A program made the translations under genes and the position numbers. The notes under the pieces were generated by a model. It had not been told where the DNA came from, made no database searches, and was given only the letters and a program-made list of their open reading frames with translations. A stretch of 12,041 nucleotides of DNA from an uncultured Bacteroidales bacterium. GTDB taxonomy: Bacteria; Bacteroidota; Bacteroidia; Bacteroidales; Paludibacteraceae. This document shows positions 1 through 6,743 of the stretch, one piece after another (within the stretch, counting starts at the first letter, position 1; every line of letters begins with the position of its first letter). The DNA is taken from assembly GCA_937892015.1 (NCBI GenBank), contig CALAUY010000004.1, positions 1 through 12,041 on the forward strand, given 5' to 3'.

Positions 1-119
1 CCACCGGGTTTGGCGGAGAGTGAACTCACTTCAGCGCAGACGCGGAAAGTGTCGTTGAAATCGGCGTTTATGGTCATGCGAATGGCATCGCAGAGCTCGT
101 GTAATGGCATCGTGGTCAT
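1..119 (-). CDS. xseA: Exodeoxyribonuclease VII large subunit, N-terminal fragment (partial)
   Basis: The minus strand is open from an ATG at 119 to the left edge of the window, giving 39 codons and an incomplete one. The peptide begins MTTMPLHELCDAIRMTINAD and continues to SLSAKPG. It fits the start of the N-terminal OB-fold domain of XseA, whose pattern is roughly L-x-E-L-x-x-x-I-R, then F-x-x-x-F-x-V-x-A-E-(V/I)-S-x-L, then a Gly shortly before HCYLEL. XseA is the catalytic large subunit of exonuclease VII, which degrades single-stranded DNA into oligonucleotides. The start lies 13 bases after the rnr stop on the same strand, so this is probably the third gene of the marC-rnr operon. Upstream in-frame codons would overlap rnr. 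The call rests on a short fragment; another OB-fold protein is possible. Confidence 0.68.
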   Translation of the reverse strand, partial: MTTMPLHELCDAIRMTINADFNDTFRVCAEVSSLSAKPG

Positions 120-132
120 GGTGGTCAGGTGT

Positions 133-1971
133 TTACGTCAGTGCAAAGTCCAGTTGTTTTCTTGAGAGGTCGGCCATTTCGAGCCGCACGTTCAGACGGT
201 CTCCCAAACGAAAGACGCGGTCGTGTACGCGTCCACGCAGACAGAAATTATCTTCCTCGTACATGTAATAATCGTCAGGGCGGAGGTTGCGGATGGGAAC
301 TAATCCTTCGCATTGGTTGTCAACGACTTCGACATATAGACCCCATTCGGTTACGCCGGAGATGATGGCCGAGAACTGTTTTCCGACGTGCTCTTGCATG
401 AACTCAACCTGCTTGTACTTGATGCTGGTTCTCTCGGCCGATGCGGCCATTTGTTCGCGGTTGGAGCAATGACGACACCATGCATCAAGTTGCTCGTGGT
501 CTGCGGCCGTGCCCTCTTTGTAAAGGTATGTCTTGAGGAGTCGATGGACCATGATGTCGGGGTAACGCCGTATAGGTGAGGTGAAATGGGTGTAGTGCGT
601 AAAAGCCAGTCCGTAGTGGCCGATATTGTCGGGGGAATAGACCGCTTTTGCCATGGCGCGTATTGCGAGTTGTTCGAGCAGCTCTTTCTCCGGCCGGTCT
701 TGTGCTTTGTGGAGCATCTTAGCCAGTGTGGCCTCTTGAGGGAAATGCAGGCTCTTGGCAAGGTTCTCTATTTTACCCATCTTGAGCTCATCGGGCTTGT
801 CGTGTATGCGGTAAACGAACGGTTTTTTCAGCTCCTTGGCAACGTGTGTTGCGACTGTTCGGTTAGCGAGCAGCATGAACTCCTCGATGAGGTGGTTGGA
901 ATCAGTAGCGGGTTTGAGATGAATGGCAATGGGTTTGCCCTGTTCGTCGAGGTCGAACTTCACCTCATCGCGTTCGAACGCTATAGCGCCGTTATCGAGT
1001 CGTTTTTTTCGAAGTTTTTGTGCCATCGTGTGGAGCGTTCCGAGAGCATTCTTGAGCGGGTCGTTTTGCACGGCAGGTAATCCTAAAACCTCGATTTCAT
1101 CGAGTATTTCTTGTGCATTGTCGTACGAAAGTCGATAGTTGGAACGGATGATGGTCGGGCATATCTTGTACTTCAAAACCCGCGCATTTTTATCCAAGCG
1201 AAACAGGACGGAGAACGTCAATTTATCTTCATCGGGTCGGAGTGAACAGATAGTGTTCGACAGTATCTCGGGTAGCATCGGAACTGTTCGGTCAACCAGA
1301 TAGACCGAAGTGCCGCGACTGTACGCTTCGCGGTCGATGTCGGTATCGGGTTTGACGTAATGTGTGACATCAGCGATGTGTATGCCTACCTCGAACTGGC
1401 CGTCCGGCAAGGCCTCGAAAGAGAGCGCGTCGTCGAAATCTTTAGCATCCGTGGGGTCGATGGTGAACGTGAAGACGTTGCGCATATCTCGTCTCCGTTT
1501 AATCTCTTCGTCCTCAATCGTTTCAGACGCGTCCACCTCTACGTCGGGATAGGTGTATGGTAAGCCATATTCAGCGAGAATGCCGTTCATCTCGGCGTTG
1601 TTGTCGCCGTCAGGGCCGAGGATGTCTATCACCGCCCCCTCGGGCATATGTCGCTTGGAGCCGTGATGGAAGAGTCGCACCACGACCTTGTCGCCCTCGT
1701 GTGCACCGTGCATGTGCTCCATGGGCACGATGATGTTGTCTTTGAGGAGCTTACTATCCACATAGACGATGCCGCCTCGCCGCACGAACTCGAAACGCCC
1801 GACGAACACGTCGGGGATAAGCGCGCCCGAGTCGTTGCTCTGGCGTTGCCCCGACGTTTGCTGTTTCACTTCCAACGCCTTGGCACGAGCGGCTTGCAGT
1901 CGTGCCTTTTTGCGCTCAAAAGCTTTGCGCTTCTCTTCTCGTCGCAATGCGTGAAAGTCTGCTTGTTTCAT
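133..1971 (-). CDS. rnr: Ribonuclease R (RNB-family 3'-5' exoribonuclease) lacking the usual N-terminal domains
   Basis: This 612-residue protein is a processive 3'-5' exoribonuclease that degrades structured RNA. An OB/cold-shock domain lies at about 54-120. The RNB catalytic domain follows at about 160-480, with the metal-binding motif TIDPTDAKDFDDA at 170-182. D172, D178, D180 and D181 match E. coli D272, D278, D280 and D281. The RNB signature HFTSPIRRYPDIMVHR is at 462-477. An S1 domain at about 528-612 ends the protein. The single OB domain leads directly into the LGPDGDNNAEMNGILAEYGLP segment, so it corresponds to the second cold-shock domain. The usual HTH and first cold-shock domain are absent. 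In their place is a basic tail of about 50 residues with 13 Lys/Arg in the first 38. The ATG at 1971 lies 26 bases after the marC stop, leaving no room for the missing domains. No frameshift is apparent. Confidence 0.95.
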   Translation of the reverse strand: MKQADFHALRREEKRKAFERKKARLQAARAKALEVKQQTSGQRQSNDSGALIPDVFVGRFEFVRRGGIVYVDSKLLKDNIIVPMEHMHGAHEGDKVVVRLFHHGSKRHMPEGAVIDILGPDGDNNAEMNGILAEYGLPYTYPDVEVDASETIEDEEIKRRRDMRNVFTFTIDPTDAKDFDDALSFEALPDGQFEVGIHIADVTHYVKPDTDIDREAYSRGTSVYLVDRTVPMLPEILSNTICSLRPDEDKLTFSVLFRLDKNARVLKYKICPTIIRSNYRLSYDNAQEILDEIEVLGLPAVQNDPLKNALGTLHTMAQKLRKKRLDNGAIAFERDEVKFDLDEQGKPIAIHLKPATDSNHLIEEFMLLANRTVATHVAKELKKPFVYRIHDKPDELKMGKIENLAKSLHFPQEATLAKMLHKAQDRPEKELLEQLAIRAMAKAVYSPDNIGHYGLAFTHYTHFTSPIRRYPDIMVHRLLKTYLYKEGTAADHEQLDAWCRHCSNREQMAASAERTSIKYKQVEFMQEHVGKQFSAIISGVTEWGLYVEVVDNQCEGLVPIRNLRPDDYYMYEEDNFCLRGRVHDRVFRLGDRLNVRLEMADLSRKQLDFALT

Positions 1972-1997
1972 GCCCTACCAAGTGAAAAGTGGTGTTG

Positions 1998-2588
1998 TCA
2001 AGCGGCGTGCAAGAGCGCGTCTAAGTTCTCGGAGAACACTTTGACAGCAATCGCCATGAGAATGATACTGAAGAACTTACGGATGATGTATATACTCGTC
2101 TCTCCGAGTGTACGCCGGATAAAATCCGTAGAACGCAGTACGAGATAAACAACGACCAAGTTCAACACCATGGCAATCAGAATACTCAGCGTGTTGTACT
2201 CGGCTCGGATTGTGAGCAGGGTGGTGAACACGGCCGGACCGGCGTACAGCGGGAACGCGAGCGGTACGATAGAGCCCGCATCCTCAGGACCATTGTTCTT
2301 GAAGATCTCTATATCAAGTAGCATCTCCAGCGCCATGAGGAACAGGATGATGGAACCCGCGACTGCGAACGAGCGGATATCGACCCCGAAGAAATGCAGA
2401 ACCCAGTCGCCGAGGAAGAAGAAAATCAGCATGAGAGCGAGTGACCAGAGCGTCACTTTGTTGGGATTCACCTTGATGCCGCGTTGTTGCAAACTGAGGA
2501 TGATGGGAATGGAGCCCAATGGGTCCACGACCGCAAAAAGTACGATAAACGCACTCAAGATTTGGAAGATGTCAAAATCAAAGTTCAT
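1998..2588 (-). CDS. MarC family integral membrane protein
   Basis: This 196-residue hydrophobic protein has about six predicted membrane helices. The MarC/UPF0056 family is named after the E. coli mar locus, but a role in drug resistance is not established and the substrate is unknown. Family hallmarks visible are DPLGSIPI at 22-29 and the second half-repeat PLAFPLYAGPA at 109-119. Full length matches the family, which usually runs about 190-210 residues. It is the first gene of the leftward operon with rnr and probably xseA; the gap to rnr is 26 bases. The ATG at 2588 is the natural start, 49 bases downstream of a clear promoter -7 box. Confidence 0.92.
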   Translation of the reverse strand: MNFDFDIFQILSAFIVLFAVVDPLGSIPIILSLQQRGIKVNPNKVTLWSLALMLIFFFLGDWVLHFFGVDIRSFAVAGSIILFLMALEMLLDIEIFKNNGPEDAGSIVPLAFPLYAGPAVFTTLLTIRAEYNTLSILIAMVLNLVVVYLVLRSTDFIRRTLGETSIYIIRKFFSIILMAIAVKVFSENLDALLHAA

Positions 2589-2636
2589 ATCACATATTTT
2601 ATCTTACAAAGAATGTTTTTTTACCAAAATAGGGCA

Positions 2637-2668
2637 CAAAGTTAACAAAAATTTACGAAATATACAAA
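2637..2668 (-). promoter_or_regulatory. Bacteroidota-type promoter for marC-rnr-xseA
   Basis: Read on the minus strand, TTTG at 2668-2665 is followed after 20 bases by TAACTTTG at 2644-2637. This matches the Bacteroidota primary-sigma consensus (TTTG or TTG, about 20 bases, TAnnTTTG). The start point would fall around 2630, leaving a leader of about 40 bases before the marC ATG. Confidence 0.75.
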
Positions 2669-2714
2669 TATTTTCTCACTTTTTGCTAAAAAAAGCAACT
2701 TATTGGCCCAGAAA

Positions 2715-2746
2715 TTTGCATAATCGAGAAAAAAATTGTATCTTTG
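2715..2746 (+). promoter_or_regulatory. Bacteroidota-type promoter for efp
   Basis: TTTG at 2715-2718 is separated by 20 bases from TATCTTTG at 2739-2746. A run of seven A lies at 2729-2735, three bases before the -7 box. Transcription would begin near 2753, giving a leader of about 30 bases before the efp ATG at 2785. It is divergent from the marC promoter, and the two -33 boxes are about 46 bases apart, so they need not overlap. Confidence 0.8.
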
Positions 2747-2784
2747 CACACGATTTCTGAACAAAATTGTAAATTAAGACAGAT

Positions 2785-3351
2785 ATGATTAACAGTCAAG
2801 ACGTAAAAAACGGCATTTGTATCCGGATGGACGGCCGTCTGTATTTTGTGATTGAGTTCTTGCACGTAAAACCCGGCAAGGGCAACACTATTATGCGTGT
2901 TAAATTCAAAGATGTGGTTGACGGTCGCGTTATCGAGCGCCGCTTCAATATCGGCGAGAAACTTGAGGATGTTCGCGTAGAGCGTCGTCCGTATCAGTAC
3001 CTCTACCAAGAGGGTGAAGACTATATCTTCATGAACAACGAGACGTATGAGCAAGTGCCCATCGCTCATGACCTCATCGAGGGGGTGGCCTTCCTCAAAG
3101 AGGGGATGACGGTGGATGTTGTTTCGGACGCATCGTCAGACACGATTCTCTTCGCCGAACTGCCGACGAAAGTAGAGCTGATGGTTCAATATACAGAACC
3201 GGGTCTGAAGGGCGATACTGCCACGAACACCTTGAAACCTGCCACGCTGGAAACGGGGGCAGAAGTACGCGTTCCGCTCTTCATCAATGAGGGCGAGATT
3301 ATCCGTATTGACACGCGTGACGGCAGTTATTGCGAGCGTGTAAAAGCGTAA
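2785..3351 (+). CDS. efp: Elongation factor P
   Basis: This 188-residue protein is the normal length for EF-P. EF-P binds between the ribosomal P and E sites and relieves stalling at consecutive prolines. The N-terminal KOW-like domain (about 1-62) carries the tip loop VKPGKGNTIMRV, with Lys32 at the position of the modified Lys34 of E. coli. Two OB-like domains follow at about 65-128 and 130-188. The C-terminus keeps the EF-P signature region (GAEVRVPLFINEGEIIRIDTR). No modification enzyme gene (epmA, epmB, ymfI or earP) lies in the window. The gene is probably monocistronic: it has its own promoter and converges on the feoB operon with a 12-base gap between stop codons. Confidence 0.97.
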   Translation: MINSQDVKNGICIRMDGRLYFVIEFLHVKPGKGNTIMRVKFKDVVDGRVIERRFNIGEKLEDVRVERRPYQYLYQEGEDYIFMNNETYEQVPIAHDLIEGVAFLKEGMTVDVVSDASSDTILFAELPTKVELMVQYTEPGLKGDTATNTLKPATLETGAEVRVPLFINEGEIIRIDTRDGSYCERVKA

Positions 3352-3363
3352 GACGGGAACAGG

Positions 3364-3516
3364 TTACCGCTTCTTGCATTCTTTCTCGTTGCGATGGCAC
3401 TCCTCTTTAAGGGAGCATCCGTCGCAACGATTGCTTTTTTGCTCTTTGCGGAGATAGTAGAGGAGCCCGACTATCGCCAACAGGACGACTATTATGACGA
3501 GCACTTTGTCGGCCAT
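3364..3516 (-). CDS. FeoB-associated Cys-rich membrane protein
   Basis: This is a 50-residue protein beginning MADKVLVIIVVLLAIVGLLY, so it is a single N-terminal membrane helix. A short charged tail follows with four cysteines (CDGC, then two more spaced C-x6-C). This layout and the position directly after feoB fit the FeoB-associated Cys-rich membrane protein family, thought to assist ferrous iron transport. The start chosen is the ATG at 3516, two bases after the feoB TGA (TGA-GT-ATG), which implies translational coupling. A longer reading starting inside feoB at 3570 would put a poorly hydrophobic segment before the helix and is less likely. Its exact role is inferred from context. Confidence 0.85.
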   Translation of the reverse strand: MADKVLVIIVVLLAIVGLLYYLRKEQKSNRCDGCSLKEECHRNEKECKKR

Positions 3517-3518
3517 AC

Positions 3519-5216
3519 TCAACCAAAAATCAATGTCCCGAGATGGAAAGCAACGAACGCGCCCAACCAAGCGATGACGAGTGAGTTAACCACCGAAAGG
3601 GTTGCCCACGCGGCATTGGTTTCTTTGCGCAAAGTAGAAACAGTGGCCACACACGGGAAATAGAGGAGCGTGAACACTAAGAATGCGTACGCGGTAACGG
3701 GCGTGAAAGCCGAGGTGGCAATATCTGAACCATAGAGAATTGCGAACGTAGCAGCAATGGCCTCTTTGGCAGGTACGCCCGTCAGCAGGCAGACCGACAT
3801 CTTCCAATCGAAACCGAGAGGGGACATCAAGGGCTCTAACAGATGGCCGATACTCGCGAGCCAAGAACTCTCGATGTGCTCCAGATCTTGTGCGGGGAAA
3901 TATTCGAGTGCCCAGATGATGATAGAGGCGCAGAGCACAACTGTGGATATTTTCTTCAGGAAATCCGACACGCGAAACCATATATGCCTGAGAATACTGT
4001 CCCAACGAGGTAGGCGGAAATCGGGCAACTCGTTCACTTTCTCGTCTGTGGGTTTACGGAACCATTTCGTGTGCTTGAGGATAAACGCGAAACAGAAGCT
4101 CATGAGCAGCCCGAGTAAATAGAGTGACATCAGCACGAGTCCTTTGTAGCTCTCAAAGAAAATCGAGATGAAGAGGATATATACCGGCAATCGCGCCGAG
4201 CACGACATGAACGGAACCATCAACATAGTCAGTGTTCGGTCTTTCTTGTCGATGATATCTTTCGCGGCGATGATTGCCGGCACGTTGCAGTCGAATCCCA
4301 TGAGCAATGGGATGGCGGAACGCCCGTGCAGTCCTACGACGTGCATGACGCCGTCCATCAGGTAAGCGATACGCGCCATATACCCCGAATCTTCCATCAA
4401 CGAGAGGAAGAAGAAGAGGATGATGATGTTTGGGAGTGCAGTCAGTAGCGTACCCACGCCCATCACAATTCCATCGGCAATCAGGCTGGTGAACCATCCT
4501 GCGGGCATATGCTGCACAATCACGGCGTATAGAGCATCGATGCCGGTCTGAAGCCAGTCTTGGATAGGCTCGCCAAGAGCGAATGTACATTCAAAAACAA
4601 TAAAAAGCACGACTGCCAAGATGGGAAAACCGGTCCATTTGTTGGTTAGGATACGGTCGATTTTCTCCAATCGGGTCTTTTTCTTGTCGTGCGGCGAGTG
4701 GTGAAGCGTTTGGGTCAGAGCACCATGGATGTAGCCCGCATAGGCTTCTTCGTTTTGTTGTTCCCAACCTTTATAGATAGGGTGTTCGTCGGAGTGCAGG
4801 GTGTTGCGTTCAAGGGTAGCGATGATGTCTCGCAGAACGGCCTCAAGCCCATCGCCTGTAGAGGCACTAACCACCTGAACGGGTACGCCCATCATCGTCG
4901 AAAGGGCCTCATAATCCAACCAATGGTCGGTTGCCAACAATAAATCATACCTATTTATGGCGATTACGAGGCGTTGATGGGCATCAATCAATTGGGGTGT
5001 CAACGACAGATTTTGCTCCAAATCGGTGGCATCTACTACTTGAAGAATCACATCGTATGAGGCATTTTTGAGTTCTTGCACCGTGTGGTATTCGTCAAAA
5101 ACGAAATGCCTGCCCTCAAATCGGTTTCCCAACTCGTTGAGGCGCGAACACAAAGCAGTCTTGCCGCTTCCGGGCAAACCGATAAGTGCAATACGATGTG
5201 ATCTTTCAAGCTCCAT
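3519..5216 (-). CDS. feoB: Ferrous iron transport protein B with a compacted GTPase domain
   Basis: This 565-residue inner-membrane Fe(II) transporter is short for FeoB, which is usually 650-850 residues. The membrane core is well conserved: gate motif EDSGYMARIAYLMDGVM at 275-291, GFDCNVPAI at 307-315, PFMSCSARLPVY at 335-346, GVPAKEAI at 480-487 and YFPCVATVSTL at 519-529. The membrane part starts at about 196, after KKKTRLEKIDRIL. The cytosolic part is reduced to about 175 residues. P-loop GLPGSGKT (13-20), G4 NRYD (88-91) and G5 SAST (117-120) are present. The switch I/G2 segment is missing, the canonical DLPG of G3 reads DEYHT (41-45), and the helical GDI-like region is shortened. No FeoA is fused or adjacent. 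It lies upstream of the small Cys-rich gene in the same operon. Whether its GTPase still works is uncertain. Confidence 0.93.
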   Translation of the reverse strand: MELERSHRIALIGLPGSGKTALCSRLNELGNRFEGRHFVFDEYHTVQELKNASYDVILQVVDATDLEQNLSLTPQLIDAHQRLVIAINRYDLLLATDHWLDYEALSTMMGVPVQVVSASTGDGLEAVLRDIIATLERNTLHSDEHPIYKGWEQQNEEAYAGYIHGALTQTLHHSPHDKKKTRLEKIDRILTNKWTGFPILAVVLFIVFECTFALGEPIQDWLQTGIDALYAVIVQHMPAGWFTSLIADGIVMGVGTLLTALPNIIILFFFLSLMEDSGYMARIAYLMDGVMHVVGLHGRSAIPLLMGFDCNVPAIIAAKDIIDKKDRTLTMLMVPFMSCSARLPVYILFISIFFESYKGLVLMSLYLLGLLMSFCFAFILKHTKWFRKPTDEKVNELPDFRLPRWDSILRHIWFRVSDFLKKISTVVLCASIIIWALEYFPAQDLEHIESSWLASIGHLLEPLMSPLGFDWKMSVCLLTGVPAKEAIAATFAILYGSDIATSAFTPVTAYAFLVFTLLYFPCVATVSTLRKETNAAWATLSVVNSLVIAWLGAFVAFHLGTLIFG

Positions 5217-5264
5217 AATACAATAAAACTACAGGTCGAATGAGTCTAATTCTCAAATCGACTG

Positions 5265-5295
5265 CAAAATTACTGCTTTTTTTTCACATACGCAA
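5265..5295 (-). promoter_or_regulatory. Bacteroidota-type promoter for feoB
   Basis: On the minus strand TTG at 5295-5293 is followed after 20 bases by TAATTTTG at 5272-5265, continuing into GCAGTCGA. A run of eight A (5284-5277 on the minus strand) sits four bases before the -7 box. The leader to the feoB ATG is about 40 bases. No iron-responsive (Fur) operator is recognisable by eye. Confidence 0.78.
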
Positions 5296-5324
5296 TACCT
5301 AAAAGTTGGGAATTTTGTTTTTTG

Positions 5325-5398
5325 TGAACCCGGAGGGACTCTAACCCTCGACCTTCAGAACCGGAATCTGACGCTCTATACAACTAAGCTACGGGTCC
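5325..5398 (-). tRNA. tRNA-Arg (anticodon CCG)
   Basis: On the minus strand the 74-base cloverleaf is complete. The acceptor stem GGACCCG pairs with CGGGTTC (one G-U), with discriminator A. The D stem is GCTT/GAGC, the anticodon stem TCAGA/TCTGA with loop TTCCGGT (anticodon CCG, reading CGG), and the T stem GAGGG/CCCTC. Arginine identity features A20 and C35 are present. CCA is not encoded. The D loop has T at position 19 where G is nearly universal, and the T loop is TTAGAGT, with A at 56 instead of C. The two changes compensate. The gene lies between the GNAT-like gene and feoB on the same strand; no clear promoter of its own is visible. Confidence 0.93.
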
Positions 5399-5409
5399 GT
5401 AATTGCGTA

Positions 5410-5443
5410 TTTTGTCTCGTGTTTTGTCTGTTTTCGTCTCGTG
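5410..5443. repeat. Imperfect tandem repeat upstream of the tRNA gene
   Basis: Three imperfect copies of a unit like TTTTGTCTCGTG follow one another: a full copy at 5410-5421, a shortened one (TTTTGTCTG) at 5422-5430, and one with an extra C (TTTTCGTCTCGTG) at 5431-5443. They lie just upstream of the tRNA 5' end. The function is unknown; simple slippage expansion is the plainest explanation. Confidence 0.5.
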
Positions 5444-5481
5444 TGTGTACAACGTATCTATTATCTATCAATTGTGCGTGT

Positions 5482-5500
5482 GCGCGCATCGCGTGCGCGC
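5482..5500. other. GC-rich hairpin directly after the GNAT-like gene
   Basis: GCGCGCA at 5482-5488 and TGCGCGC at 5494-5500 form a perfect 7-bp stem around a 5-base loop. In the minus-strand transcript the stem begins immediately after the TAG at 5503-5501. There is no U-run after it, so it is not a canonical intrinsic terminator. It could protect the mRNA 3' end or mark processing ahead of the tRNA. Confidence 0.45.
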
Positions 5501-6631
5501 CTAAATCTCTTTGATATACGCGCGACGGCGTCGGTGTTGCTTGTGGGGTAAGACCACAAAATTGGCGATGTTCTTGTGGTTGGTCTCAAGGATGGATGTT
5601 GTCTCCATCACCTTAATCCCGTATTTCTTGTAATACGGCAGTTGCTCCACAAAAATCATACTCGGCACGCCCTTATCTTGATAATCGGGCCGGACGGCTA
5701 TCAAAAGCGAGTTGAACACATCGATATGTTTGGCTTTGAGAGCGCGTATGAGTGCAATCCAATGGAACGGCCAAAGTGAACCTTTCGCTTTTTGCAGGGC
5801 TTTCGACACGTCCGGCATCCCCAGCCCCAATCCCACAATCTCTTCTTTCTCGTTGCAGACGATGCTCACGAAGTCGAAATTGATGAGCGGGAAATAGTAG
5901 CGGCTGTAATAATCTTTCTGCCTCTGCGTCAGTGGTTGGTAGTTGTACAACACCGAATAGGCATCGCTCAACACATCAAAATACTCTGTCCCGAACGTTT
6001 TCAGCAACTCTTTGGAGGAGTGGATCTTGTGGATGTGCAGATGATAACGTTCTGCGACTATCTGTGCCCCGCGCGTCATTCGTTCGGGAAGCGCATCTAT
6101 TTGGTCCACCAGTATTTGGAACTCCAACCAGTCGGTCTCTTTTTGCAGCCCGTGCGCCTCGAAATGCTTCACGTAATACGGGTAGTTGTACAGCACTGCC
6201 ATGGGTACCAAGTAGTTGTAGCCATCTACCACTAATCCCTCTTTATCCATGTCGGTGAAGCCGACAGGTCCGTTCATCTCGGTCATCCCGCGCTCTTTGC
6301 CCCAAGCCCGAACGGCATCGAGCAGAGCACGACTCACTTCCATGTCGTCGATAAAATCAAACCACCCGAAGCGCAGATGCTTGTACTGCCAGTGTTCGTT
6401 CGCTCTGTGGTTGATTAGTCCCGCGATACGTCCGACCACCTTGCCGTCCTTGTAGGCCAAGAACATCACATATTCGCTGAACTCCATCACCGGATTCTTG
6501 TCCGAAAAGGTGTCATTTTCGTCCATATCGAGCGTCGGACAATAGTACGGACAATGTTCGTACAACTTGTTCGCAAAACGGATAAAAATCATCCGCTCTT
6601 TTTTGCTTGACACTTCTCGAATCTCTACCAT
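5501..6631 (-). CDS. GNAT-like acyltransferase family protein (Bacteroidales type)
   Basis: This 376-residue protein resembles the long GNAT-like family common in Bacteroidales, often annotated as hypothetical or N-acetyltransferase (YghO-like). Visible landmarks are VMFLAYKDGKVVGRIAGLIN at 55-74, a typical GNAT beta-strand pair, then HLRFGWFDFIDD at 85-96 and the conserved GPVGFTDMDKEGLVVDG at 121-137. A second acyl-CoA-binding-like half contains IVGLGLGMPD at 265-274 and VRPDYQDKGVPSMIF at 313-327. The C-terminus ends in the basic family signature QHRRRRAYIKEI. The substrate is unknown. It starts at an ATG at 6631 behind its own promoter; the tRNA-Arg gene lies about 100 bases downstream on the same strand and could be co-transcribed. 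Cytosolic: no signal peptide or membrane segment is seen. Confidence 0.82.
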   Translation of the reverse strand: MVEIREVSSKKERMIFIRFANKLYEHCPYYCPTLDMDENDTFSDKNPVMEFSEYVMFLAYKDGKVVGRIAGLINHRANEHWQYKHLRFGWFDFIDDMEVSRALLDAVRAWGKERGMTEMNGPVGFTDMDKEGLVVDGYNYLVPMAVLYNYPYYVKHFEAHGLQKETDWLEFQILVDQIDALPERMTRGAQIVAERYHLHIHKIHSSKELLKTFGTEYFDVLSDAYSVLYNYQPLTQRQKDYYSRYYFPLINFDFVSIVCNEKEEIVGLGLGMPDVSKALQKAKGSLWPFHWIALIRALKAKHIDVFNSLLIAVRPDYQDKGVPSMIFVEQLPYYKKYGIKVMETTSILETNHKNIANFVVLPHKQHRRRRAYIKEI

Positions 6632-6659
6632 TTCGGACCGTTTTTTTTACGAAAATTGC

Positions 6660-6679
6660 AAGAAAAATGACTTTTTCTT
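6660..6679 (-). other. Leader hairpin upstream of the GNAT-like gene
   Basis: AAGAAAAA at 6660-6667 and TTTTTCTT at 6672-6679 form a perfect 8-bp A/U-rich stem with a 4-base loop. It lies within the predicted untranslated leader, between the promoter at 6694-6725 and the ATG at 6631. It is weak, with a single G-C pair, and its role is unknown. Confidence 0.35.
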
Positions 6680-6693
6680 AACAAAATCGACTG

Positions 6694-6725
6694 CAAAGTT
6701 ACGATTTTTTTTCGAAACTACCAAA
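6694..6725 (-). promoter_or_regulatory. Bacteroidota-type promoter for the GNAT-like gene
   Basis: On the minus strand TTTG at 6725-6722 is followed after 20 bases by TAACTTTG at 6701-6694, then GCAGTCGATTTT. A run of eight A precedes the -7 box by three bases. The leader to the ATG at 6631 is about 55 bases. Confidence 0.78.
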
Positions 6726-6743
6726 TATATCAGAAAAAAATTG

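Noticed and set aside
586..1080. Plus-strand open frames of 60-200 codons opposite rnr, feoB and the GNAT-like gene
   Set aside because: They lie antisense to well-supported genes, show no recognisable motifs and have no promoter; they reflect codon use of the real genes.
4690..5216. Frameshift or sequencing error as the cause of the short FeoB N-terminus
   Set aside because: The reading frame is continuous and the remaining G motifs are in order with plausible spacing. No displaced switch I sequence appears in another frame.
5482..5500. Intrinsic terminator after the GNAT-like gene
   Set aside because: The stem is good but no U-run follows on the transcribed strand, so I list it only as a hairpin.
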